Source of the DNA: a virus
Direction: 5' to 3' (one strand)
Length of the DNA: 64,000 nucleotides
IMG/VR virus record: IMGVR_UViG_3300009702_000023
Location: 1 to 64,000 of that record
Shown: piece after piece, positions 52,036-58,707 of the stretch
Position numbering within the stretch: the first letter of the stretch is position 1
Layout of the letters: every line of letters starts with the position of its first letter
Program-made: the position numbers and the translations under genes
Notes under the pieces: generated by a model
What the model saw: the letters and a program-made list of their open reading frames with translations, nothing else
The model's database searches: none
Told to the model about the DNA's origin: nothing

Positions 52036-52713
52036 ATGAGTAATTCAAAAAATAATTCGGGTCATGATAATTCGGGCGATTATAATTCGGGCAATTATAA
52101 TTCGGGCTATCGTAATTCGGGCTATCGTAATTCGGGCGATGATAATTCGGGCAATCGTAATTCGGGCTATCGTAATTCGGGCAATTATAATTCTGGTCAT
52201 TATAATTCGGGCTATAATAATTCGGGCAATTATAATTCGGGCGATTATAATTCGGGCAATTATAATTCGGGCAATTATAATTCGGGCTATCGTAATTCGG
52301 GCCATAATAATTCGGGCGATTATAATTCCGGTTTTTTTAACACGAATAGTCCTAAACTTAGATTATTTAATAAAGAAACAAATATGAAAAAATCTGATAT
52401 AGTTATTCCATATTTAAATTTACCAATTACCGAATGGATTTCTGAAAAAAATATGACTGATAAACAGAAAAAGGATAACCCAGATTTTCATACTAAGGAA
52501 GGAATTTTAATTACCAGATCATATAAAGAGGCATGGCAAATTGCATGGGCTAAGGCTACTCCAGAGCAAAAACAAGAATTCCTAGATTTACCCAATTTTG
52601 ATGCCGATATCTTCTTAGAGATAACCGGAGTAGATGTTAGGAAGAAAGATTCGTGTGATGGTAAGGTTGTTGAAATTGATGGTAAAAAATATAAACTAAG
52701 TGAGATAAAATGA
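52036..52713 (+). CDS. NSGxx pentapeptide-repeat protein (paralogue)
   Basis: 225 residues. Residues 7-101 are 19 N-S-G-x-x units; then FFNTNSPKLRLFNKETN and a C-terminal domain with NMTDKQKKDNP and LPNFDADIFLEITG, all shared with the 32179 protein. It lacks that protein's DUF7666-like head. A 33-base stretch after the repeats is identical in both genes. AAAGGAGAAAATC site. Confidence 0.8.
   Translation: MSNSKNNSGHDNSGDYNSGNYNSGYRNSGYRNSGDDNSGNRNSGYRNSGNYNSGHYNSGYNNSGNYNSGDYNSGNYNSGNYNSGYRNSGHNNSGDYNSGFFNTNSPKLRLFNKETNMKKSDIVIPYLNLPITEWISEKNMTDKQKKDNPDFHTKEGILITRSYKEAWQIAWAKATPEQKQEFLDLPNFDADIFLEITGVDVRKKDSCDGKVVEIDGKKYKLSEIK
52054..52338 (+). repeat. 19 tandem 15-base repeats (coding)
   Basis: Same AATTCGGGC-based unit as at 32470-32934. 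Confidence 0.95.
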
Positions 52714-53003
52714 CCAAAGATGAATTAGAAGTGGGAATGATTATATGTCGTAAAAATTTTTGTTCAAGAACTATACTTGACATAGGTGAAAAAATGTATT
52801 TTTATAAAAATATAGCGGGTGAAGCTACGGCTAATATATCAGAATTAGGACCATGGCAACCAAAAAAGAAAACTAAGACTGTGGAGGTTTTTGAATGGTA
52901 TTATGTTAATGATGGTGTAGTATCTATATGCTGGAATAGTAAACAAATGTTCCCTAATTTTAAAAAGACTGGTAATTCTAAAATGATTGAGGTAGAAGTA
53001 TGA
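52710..53003 (+). CDS. Hypothetical protein
   Basis: 97 residues, beta-rich, ATGA coupling on both sides. KKKTKTVEVFEWYYVNDG and a Trp/Tyr-rich end. Function unknown. Confidence 0.65.
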   Translation: MTKDELEVGMIICRKNFCSRTILDIGEKMYFYKNIAGEATANISELGPWQPKKKTKTVEVFEWYYVNDGVVSICWNSKQMFPNFKKTGNSKMIEVEV

Positions 53004-53197
53004 AATATATTAACTCAAAGATATATATTAATCGAATTACTGGCCATATAGTAGAAGCTGGTACATATCAGAAACCTATATCTCGCTATAGTGGTGTGAT
53101 AATGATAGGATCTTATGTCAAATACGGCAATCATGGCAAGCAAATATTTATTGATTATGCTGTAGGAAAAGACTATAGATATGTTGGAAAATTATAG
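53000..53197 (+). CDS. Hypothetical protein
   Basis: 65 residues, coupled to the gene upstream. Beta-rich, Gly/Tyr-rich. No family recognised. Confidence 0.6.
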   Translation: MKYINSKIYINRITGHIVEAGTYQKPISRYSGVIMIGSYVKYGNHGKQIFIDYAVGKDYRYVGKL

Positions 53198-53215
53198 AAA
53201 GTTAAAGGGGAAGAA

Positions 53216-53416
53216 ATGAGCCAAGGATACTGTTATAACCCCGATTGCCCAATAAGGACGAAAGAACGTCCCTGGCCTAGGAGCGACTGGAAGTTTAGAT
53301 ATAAAAAAGTTACATCCAAGAACGGCAAAAAGTATTACAGAAGACTGCCATTATGTAACCATTGCAATGAGCGGATCACTTTTGTAACGCATATGCAATC
53401 AGAACCTTGGTGGTAA
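53216..53416 (+). CDS. Small zinc-binding protein
   Basis: 66 residues. CYNPDCP near residue 6 and CNHCNER near 48 form two CxxxxC/CxxC knuckles, with a basic middle. AAGGGGAAGAA site. Possibly nucleic-acid binding. Confidence 0.65.
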   Translation: MSQGYCYNPDCPIRTKERPWPRSDWKFRYKKVTSKNGKKYYRRLPLCNHCNERITFVTHMQSEPWW

Positions 53417-53439
53417 AATGATTAAAATAAAGGAGTAGA

Positions 53440-53565
53440 ATGATGACAGATATTACATATTCAATACAGATTGAAAGTAAATTTGTAGGTTATGCATCTA
53501 AAATAGATGAAATATTTATATATTGGTGTGATGGCGATATTATACATTGTCTTGGTGAATTATGA
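53440..53565 (+). CDS. 41-residue hypothetical protein
   Basis: Starts MMTDITYSIQ after AAAGGAGTAG. Short acidic beta sequence ending CLGEL. Function unknown; moderate support from the ribosome site. Confidence 0.5.
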   Translation: MMTDITYSIQIESKFVGYASKIDEIFIYWCDGDIIHCLGEL

Positions 53566-53682
53566 TAGTCGATATGAGTTTTGGTGCAGTTCTAAAAAGA
53601 ATATGATTTGTTAAGGACAGCGGCGATTAATCATCATATTGCTAAAGTTGTCGCTAAATTTTAATAAGGAAAGAAATTTAAT

Positions 53683-53949
53683 ATGGCAAATTTTAAATTT
53701 GAAACTATGACAGTTAATCTTACTTGCGAGGAAATGTGGACAATTATGTGGGCTCTTTGTAGACAGATAAAAAGTTGTATAGATAACCCTCACTATAAAA
53801 GATATCCAGATTCTTTTGAATCAAATATGGAGGATCGAATTACTTTAGCAAAACAATTTGGATTAGCATTAGGTCGTCCTGATATACCAGAATCTAGTAT
53901 TAATGATTTTATAGAATGGTGTAAAAAAATTAAAAAGGAGATTGATTAG
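53683..53949 (+). CDS. Hypothetical protein
   Basis: 88 residues, helical (CEEMWTIMWALCRQIKSC), with AAGGAAAGAAA upstream. A 19-codon frame follows at 53950-54009 with GGAG upstream and overlaps the next gene; it may be a micropeptide. Confidence 0.65.
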   Translation: MANFKFETMTVNLTCEEMWTIMWALCRQIKSCIDNPHYKRYPDSFESNMEDRITLAKQFGLALGRPDIPESSINDFIEWCKKIKKEID

Positions 53950-54001
53950 ATGAAAATTTATGAATCTATACCTTTTGATTTAAAAATATTAAATTATAAT
54001 A

Positions 54002-54274
54002 ATGATTAATTTGATAGGATGGTTTGCTAGTTTATCTTTCAGTTTATCAGCATTGCCACAGGCATATTATTGTTATAAACATGGTAATGCAAATGGTATA
54101 TCTTTTTTATTTATTTTATTATGGGGAAGTGGTGAGATATTAACTTTGGTTTATGTATTATTGAAACATGGTTATGATTTACCATTAGTTACAAATTATT
54201 TAATGAATTTATTATTTTTATTTATAATACTGAAATATAAATTATTTCCGAGGAGGAATAATGAAAGTAAATAA
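54002..54274 (+). CDS. PQ-loop / SemiSWEET-like membrane protein
   Basis: 90 residues, three membrane spans (about 3-22, 32-55, 60-81). SALPQAYYCYKHGNANGISF carries the PQ-loop motif at the end of span 1. Single three-helix PQ-loop units dimerise to transport sugars or other small solutes in bacteria. Rare cargo for a phage. The HAD gene overlaps its end. Confidence 0.75.
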   Translation: MINLIGWFASLSFSLSALPQAYYCYKHGNANGISFLFILLWGSGEILTLVYVLLKHGYDLPLVTNYLMNLLFLFIILKYKLFPRRNNESK

Positions 54275-54650
54275 GAATGAACTTAGATCGGCATTTGATT
54301 GTGATGGGACATTGGTTTTGTGGCCCGACGATCATATGATGCCAAAAGAGGGTAGAGTTAAATTTGACTGTCCCTATGAACCGGGAGTATCATTTTATTT
54401 AATTCCGCATAAACAACATATTAATTATCTAATCGCCAAGAAGAAGCGAGGCTATGAGGTTACCGTATGGTCACAGAACGGGTTTGCTTGGGCCGAGACA
54501 GTAGTTAATACACTGGGATTAAAAGAATATGTTGATAATGTTGAAACTAAATTTGATACTTATTTTGATGATTTACCAGCAGATCAATGGATGAGTCGAG
54601 TGTTTGTTAAACAAAATGTTGATTCAATTGAAAAAAAGCTTGACAAATGA
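54261..54650 (+). CDS. HAD-superfamily phosphatase-like protein
   Basis: 129 residues. FDCDGTLV near residue 12 is the HAD nucleophile motif, VTVWSQNG near 69 the Ser/Thr motif, and TYFDDLP near 99 the acidic motif. Small size fits a capless HAD acting on nucleotides or nucleic-acid ends. GAGGAGGAAT site. Confidence 0.82.
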   Translation: MKVNKNELRSAFDCDGTLVLWPDDHMMPKEGRVKFDCPYEPGVSFYLIPHKQHINYLIAKKKRGYEVTVWSQNGFAWAETVVNTLGLKEYVDNVETKFDTYFDDLPADQWMSRVFVKQNVDSIEKKLDK

Positions 54651-54668
54651 TTAATCTTATGATATATT
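54640..54668 (+). promoter_or_regulatory. Sigma70-like promoter inside the HAD gene end
   Basis: TTGACA at 54640-54645 after AAAAAAAGC, 17-base spacer, TATATT at 54663-54668. The next ATG (54676) is 7 bases after the -10 box. Confidence 0.75.
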
Positions 54669-54675
54669 GGTAATT

Positions 54676-54864
54676 ATGGAAATAAATAAATTAAAAAGTG
54701 ACATAAATAATTGTGATATTTGCGGAGAAAAGTCTAATCACGGGGTACATCATTTCGAAGGCCAAGTGGTTAAAAATCAATATTATTGTGAAAAACACTT
54801 TTTAAGTGAGGTAAGATATCGTGGGCGAAAAAGTAAAAGTCATAGAAATATTCAAAAAAAGTGA
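54676..54864 (+). CDS. Small zinc-binding protein
   Basis: 62 residues. CDICGEKSNHGVHHF and YYCEKHF make a CxxC...H...CxxxH site. No ribosome site; probably leaderless because the promoter sits directly upstream. Overlaps the next gene by 44 bases. Confidence 0.65.
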   Translation: MEINKLKSDINNCDICGEKSNHGVHHFEGQVVKNQYYCEKHFLSEVRYRGRKSKSHRNIQKK

Positions 54865-55090
54865 AAAGGTACAACCAACCGGAGTTATCACTTTTCATAC
54901 CGGATTAGATAATTTGCTTGAGCCGGGGGAATACGGTATATTAACCCCCGAAGCTGATAATACCGATAAAATTATTCTTAACCCTTTATACACCGGGGGG
55001 GAGCTTTTAGTTAAAATGCGCATTATTGGTCAACCCGCAAAAATGTTTAAAAATGGAGATAAAATAGCTAATCTTGTCATTATGGGATAG
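54821..55090 (+). CDS. dUTPase-fold-like protein
   Basis: 89 residues, GTG start with GAGGT upstream. LEPGEYGILTPE and a C-terminal NGDKIANLVIM resemble the beta-barrel end motifs of dUTPase-type proteins, but the catalytic motif 3 Asp is not seen. Function uncertain. Confidence 0.55.
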   Translation: MGEKVKVIEIFKKSEKVQPTGVITFHTGLDNLLEPGEYGILTPEADNTDKIILNPLYTGGELLVKMRIIGQPAKMFKNGDKIANLVIMG

Positions 55091-55092
55091 TT

Positions 55093-55353
55093 ATGTCTAA
55101 AAGCAAAAATAAGAATAAAACGGAAGTTGAACATCTTCGCGGAATAATTAGGCAATTAAAAGCTCAATTAAAATATTATAGAAAACGCGAGCACCTAAAT
55201 GAAAAAGATACAGAAGAAGATGAAACAATTGAGATTAACGCAAATTGCCCAGAATGCGGTAAAGGAGTATTGGAAGAAGTTGATTTACATTTAATCAAAT
55301 TAATTCGATGTCCAGTTTGTAAATATGAAAAACGCGAAAGAAATAAAAGATAA
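55093..55353 (+). CDS. Coiled-coil zinc-ribbon protein
   Basis: 86 residues. Coiled coil (residues 8-45), acidic linker, then CPECGKG and CPVCKYE, a zinc ribbon. The HNH gene begins inside its 3' end. Confidence 0.7.
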   Translation: MSKSKNKNKTEVEHLRGIIRQLKAQLKYYRKREHLNEKDTEEDETIEINANCPECGKGVLEEVDLHLIKLIRCPVCKYEKRERNKR

Positions 55354-55705
55354 ATTTTTACGTAATTGGCTTATACAAAAATTAAGACGTATGAGCTATC
55401 AATGGCCCGCCAGAAAAGCGGCTCTTAAAAAAGCTCGTGTATCTCGTGGCAAATATAGATGTGCTATGTGTGAAGATGCAGGAGTTGATGCATTATATGG
55501 CCCTAAACAAATTAATGTCGATCATATTATACCAGTTATATCAGTTGATGATGGATTTGTTGATTGGAATATATATATAGAAAGATTATTCTGTTCCGAA
55601 GATGGATTTCAAATATTATGTAAACCCTGCCACGAAATCAAAACGTATTTGGAAAATGATATTAGACGCCAAGTAAATAGTGAAAAAAATGACGACGATT
55701 TATAA
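55325..55705 (+). CDS. HNH endonuclease-like protein
   Basis: 126 residues. CAMCEDAG near residue 46, VDHIIPVI near 66 and CKPCHEIKT near 102 form a Cys-framed HNH/beta-beta-alpha-metal nuclease. Basic N-terminus. Could cut recombination or packaging intermediates, or be a small homing enzyme. Confidence 0.82.
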   Translation: MKNAKEIKDKFLRNWLIQKLRRMSYQWPARKAALKKARVSRGKYRCAMCEDAGVDALYGPKQINVDHIIPVISVDDGFVDWNIYIERLFCSEDGFQILCKPCHEIKTYLENDIRRQVNSEKNDDDL

Positions 55706-55713
55706 AAAAAAGC

Positions 55714-55742
55714 TTGACAACCGATAAAATCTATGCTACATT
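55714..55742 (+). promoter_or_regulatory. Sigma70-like promoter for the lysis-type cluster
   Basis: TTGACA at 55714-55719 after an A-tract and GC, 17-base spacer, TACATT at 55737-55742. Confidence 0.8.
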
Positions 55743-55760
55743 AAAATAAAGGATTAAACT

Positions 55761-56063
55761 ATGTTCAAAGGATTGAAACAGTTCTGGGTTGATGGGAGCG
55801 TCAAAGGTTGGCATTTTCCTTTTGCATTTGACCCCCGAACTCAAAAACCATCAATAACTTTATTGTTTCCTTATATTACTTTCGTATTATCTGTAATATC
55901 AGTAATCGCTCTACATTTTAAACCAACCTTAATTATTGCAACAACCACCACTCTAGTTTTTTGGGCAGTGTCTGTTGTATTTTATATGTTACGTAAATTA
56001 TCAAAAGCAAAATTCGATTTAGATGACAAATCATTTGAACTAGAGTCAGGAGAAAAAAAATGA
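55761..56063 (+). CDS. Two-span membrane protein, possible holin
   Basis: 100 residues. Spans at about residues 34-52 and 56-76, with a soluble N-terminus and a charged C-terminal tail. First gene after its promoter and followed by envelope-acting genes, so a holin role is plausible. No family recognised. Confidence 0.65.
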   Translation: MFKGLKQFWVDGSVKGWHFPFAFDPRTQKPSITLLFPYITFVLSVISVIALHFKPTLIIATTTTLVFWAVSVVFYMLRKLSKAKFDLDDKSFELESGEKK

Positions 56064-56980
56064 TGATGAATAGATTAAAAAGATTAAATGAACAGGTTTT
56101 GTCTTTTATGACAAGAAACATTGCTAAAATTATGGGAGTAGTGGTAGCCGCAGTACTGAGCTTATATGCATTTTCATATGTGCATTACAGCAGGCCAGAA
56201 ACCGCAGCAGACTTTGCTAATGTATCAGTAATGATAGTAAACCTGGCTGAAAATTCGGGGGGATCGGGGGTAATACTATCTTCTAGTCCGTTCCGCAGTA
56301 GAATTCTAACGAATAAACATATTTGTCGAATTATTGAAAAGGGCGGCTATGTTATTCACAATGGTCAAGAATTTATGGTTGATACATACAAAAAATATCC
56401 TAAACATGATTTATGCCTAATAACTGTTATTTATGATTTAGGTGTAAATACAAAAGTTGCTAGTCATCGTCCTGCTAATTTTTCTGAAGTAAATGTAACT
56501 GGTCATCCCGGCCTTATGCCCCCAGTTTTAACTAAAGGTTATTTTTCTGGTAGAGAAAGAATTCAACTAATTACCGGCCTTAAAAAATGTACTGAAAAAA
56601 CACCAATACGATATAGAATTTATTGCCTATTTTTCGGGGGTCTACCAATTGTCGAATCATTTGATGCCCAATTAGTAACTGCAACAATTTCACCAGGAAG
56701 CAGCGGTAGCGGCGTATTTAACAAAGAGGGCGAGTTATCTGGTTTGGTATTTGCTGGTCGCGGTAAAGGTTTGGGATATGGTTATATTGTTCCGCACGAA
56801 TATATTGTTAATTTCTTAAGAGAAGAAAAACATATTAAAGCTAAAAGAGCGGGCATGGGTTATAACTATAAAGACTTCTTTCAACGTATTTTTAATTTCC
56901 AAAATAAATGTCAGCAACACGATGTAAAATTTAAAAACCTTTGTAATTATGTGGAGACATATTTGATATGGAATATTTAG
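56060..56980 (+). CDS. Membrane-anchored trypsin-like serine protease
   Basis: 306 residues. One membrane span at about 22-42, then a chymotrypsin-fold domain: TNKHIC (His87), KHDLCLI (Asp117) and SPGSSGSG (Ser216) give the S1 triad. Several Cys suggest disulfides on the periplasmic side. No PDZ domain. It may process envelope or lysis proteins. GGAGAAAAAAA site, overlapping the preceding stop. Confidence 0.82.
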   Translation: MMMNRLKRLNEQVLSFMTRNIAKIMGVVVAAVLSLYAFSYVHYSRPETAADFANVSVMIVNLAENSGGSGVILSSSPFRSRILTNKHICRIIEKGGYVIHNGQEFMVDTYKKYPKHDLCLITVIYDLGVNTKVASHRPANFSEVNVTGHPGLMPPVLTKGYFSGRERIQLITGLKKCTEKTPIRYRIYCLFFGGLPIVESFDAQLVTATISPGSSGSGVFNKEGELSGLVFAGRGKGLGYGYIVPHEYIVNFLREEKHIKAKRAGMGYNYKDFFQRIFNFQNKCQQHDVKFKNLCNYVETYLIWNI

Positions 56981-57237
56981 TAGGCTTATTAGTTCTCGCA
57001 TTGGGGGCTATTTTTTATTATAAGAATAAATTTGATAAAGCACATCTAGATACATTACTAAAAGATACATCAACTAAAGATGCTCAACTTAAAAAAGATC
57101 AAAAAGAAGTAGATCAATCTATTCTGGAAATGCAAAAAAGAATACGAGATCTTCGGGCTGAACGAGCTAAAAGACGTAAAGAGGCAGTATCAAAGACTAG
57201 AGAGGAACGGGCTAAGGATTGGAATAATGGACAATAA
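56968..57237 (+). CDS. Membrane-anchored coiled-coil protein
   Basis: 89 residues. N-terminal span at about 3-19, then a long, very charged coiled coil. The type II topology with a helical tail resembles inner-membrane spanins, although it is basic and short. Overlaps genes on both sides. Confidence 0.6.
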   Translation: MEYLVGLLVLALGAIFYYKNKFDKAHLDTLLKDTSTKDAQLKKDQKEVDQSILEMQKRIRDLRAERAKRRKEAVSKTREERAKDWNNGQ

Positions 57238-57652
57238 TATCCGGATTACCTTAAATAGTCTCTCTATATTTCTTCTAAGTTTAGCTTTTATCTTTAATTC
57301 CTGTAATAAAGCACATGCATCTGAATGTGTTAAACCTGTTCAAGTAATCTCGGAGAACCAAAAAGCTCAATGTTCAGGATTTTTGTTTTCAGATAAAGCA
57401 GAAAAAACTGCGGCCCAAGATCGAGATGACGCTATCTATTATAAGAAATTAGTCCCACAATTAGAGCAATTGAATAAGCTAAAAACTGACGAAAACACAA
57501 TCCTAAATAAAAGATTAGAACTATATATAACTGAATCAAATGCATTAATAAAATATAAAGAAAGAACTGAAAATATGAAATTTTGGCAGCAAGCCAGTAT
57601 GTTTTTTCTCGGAGTAATCGTTACAAGCGCGGCGGTGAATCTTGCCAGATAA
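57227..57652 (+). CDS. Candidate unimolecular spanin-like protein
   Basis: 141 residues. N-terminal signal with FNSC (lipobox-like) or signal-peptidase site near HASEC, a helical periplasmic region (residues 55-115), and a C-terminal membrane span (FWQQASMFFLGVIVTSAAV). Outer-membrane anchor plus inner-membrane tail is the layout of u-spanins. The lipobox is imperfect. Confidence 0.55.
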   Translation: MDNNIRITLNSLSIFLLSLAFIFNSCNKAHASECVKPVQVISENQKAQCSGFLFSDKAEKTAAQDRDDAIYYKKLVPQLEQLNKLKTDENTILNKRLELYITESNALIKYKERTENMKFWQQASMFFLGVIVTSAAVNLAR

Positions 57653-58028
57653 TGAATTAAATGATGAAGAACTTATTGAGATTTTAAAATCGTCTGATGA
57701 ACCCATTGTTATAGAATCATTAGATGACGTGCATGAGTTTGTTTTAGCATTTAATATTAAAGAAGTGGAAGAAAAATCACATGTTCGTTGTAAAGATATT
57801 TATAATTTGTATAAAAAATGGCGAGCACAAAGCATGTATATTCAATACTATAATATTTTTTTTAAGAAGTTTTCAAAACATTTTCAAAAATGCCATAATA
57901 GAAAATATGTATATTATAATCTAGACCCAAAACCTTTTGACTTGACTAATGAGGAATCTAAATACAATCTAGAAGAAGCAATTAAAAATAAACGGAAGAG
58001 AAATGCAAATGGGAAAGAAATCGACTAA
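57642..58028 (+). CDS. Hypothetical protein
   Basis: 128 residues with a TTG start inside the preceding gene and GGCGGTG upstream. Acidic N-terminus, basic helical end. Not recognised; start choice uncertain. Confidence 0.6.
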   Translation: MPDNELNDEELIEILKSSDEPIVIESLDDVHEFVLAFNIKEVEEKSHVRCKDIYNLYKKWRAQSMYIQYYNIFFKKFSKHFQKCHNRKYVYYNLDPKPFDLTNEESKYNLEEAIKNKRKRNANGKEID

Positions 58029-58470
58029 AAGAAGTAAGCAAAAATATCCTTACTTAAAAAAGAGAGTCAATTCTAGGGTTCGTCAAGAAGTCATAGATTA
58101 TGATTATATTGATAAATTGTCTGATGAAGAGAAACAATGGTTAAATGATTTTAGCAGCGAATATTATGGTGCCGATGTTGGTAAACAAGCTGATGAAGGT
58201 AAGAATAATAGATTTATTAAAGGCCGAGATAAAGTAAAAGAAATTCAAGATGAAAATAATGCTCGCAATCGTGATTTATTTGGCCGAGTGAGGAACAAGG
58301 TCGGGGCTACTAAACTTTTAAATTATGATGATGTTATTAATATAGTTGAGGAGTCTTTATCTAGAGACATCAATCCTGAAAATTTGGAGGATGCTTTGAA
58401 TGAATTCCTAGACAAAAAATTTGTAGATAGCGGCAGTAACTCCAATGATAGTGGAAAGAAGTCCGAGTAA
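58003..58470 (+). CDS. Conserved phage hypothetical protein
   Basis: 155 residues. Basic start, then LSDEEKQWLNDFSSEYYGADV, a motif common in phage proteins near the end of late or packaging blocks; acidic and Ser/Asn-rich tail. Overlaps the convergent membrane gene by 63 bases. Confidence 0.7.
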   Translation: MQMGKKSTKRSKQKYPYLKKRVNSRVRQEVIDYDYIDKLSDEEKQWLNDFSSEYYGADVGKQADEGKNNRFIKGRDKVKEIQDENNARNRDLFGRVRNKVGATKLLNYDDVINIVEESLSRDINPENLEDALNEFLDKKFVDSGSNSNDSGKKSE

Positions 58471-58707
58471 TTTTAATGCACCATCTACTCTATTAACATG
58501 TTGTTTGATTGGTTCGATTTGTTTTTGAACATCTTTAATAGTATTTTCTGTATAAATTTCGTGTTTATCTAATCTATCTTCCTGTAAATCGCTTCTATAT
58601 ACGTGATGTTTTAATGTTTCATTTTGGGCCACAAGAATCTTATCAATAGAATCTAATCTATCGTCAAGTTTCTCTAACCGATCAAAAAGTTTATTTTGGA
58701 AGTCCAT
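58408..58707 (-). CDS. Coiled-coil membrane protein
   Basis: 99 residues. Coiled coil through residues 5-75, then a C-terminal membrane span (LLGLLSTIIGVTAAIYKFFV). Typical of phage DUF-type tail-anchored proteins. Its 3' end overlaps the convergent plus gene by 63 bases; its start overlaps the large virion gene. Confidence 0.7.
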   Translation of the reverse strand: MDFQNKLFDRLEKLDDRLDSIDKILVAQNETLKHHVYRSDLQEDRLDKHEIYTENTIKDVQKQIEPIKQHVNRVDGALKLLGLLSTIIGVTAAIYKFFV

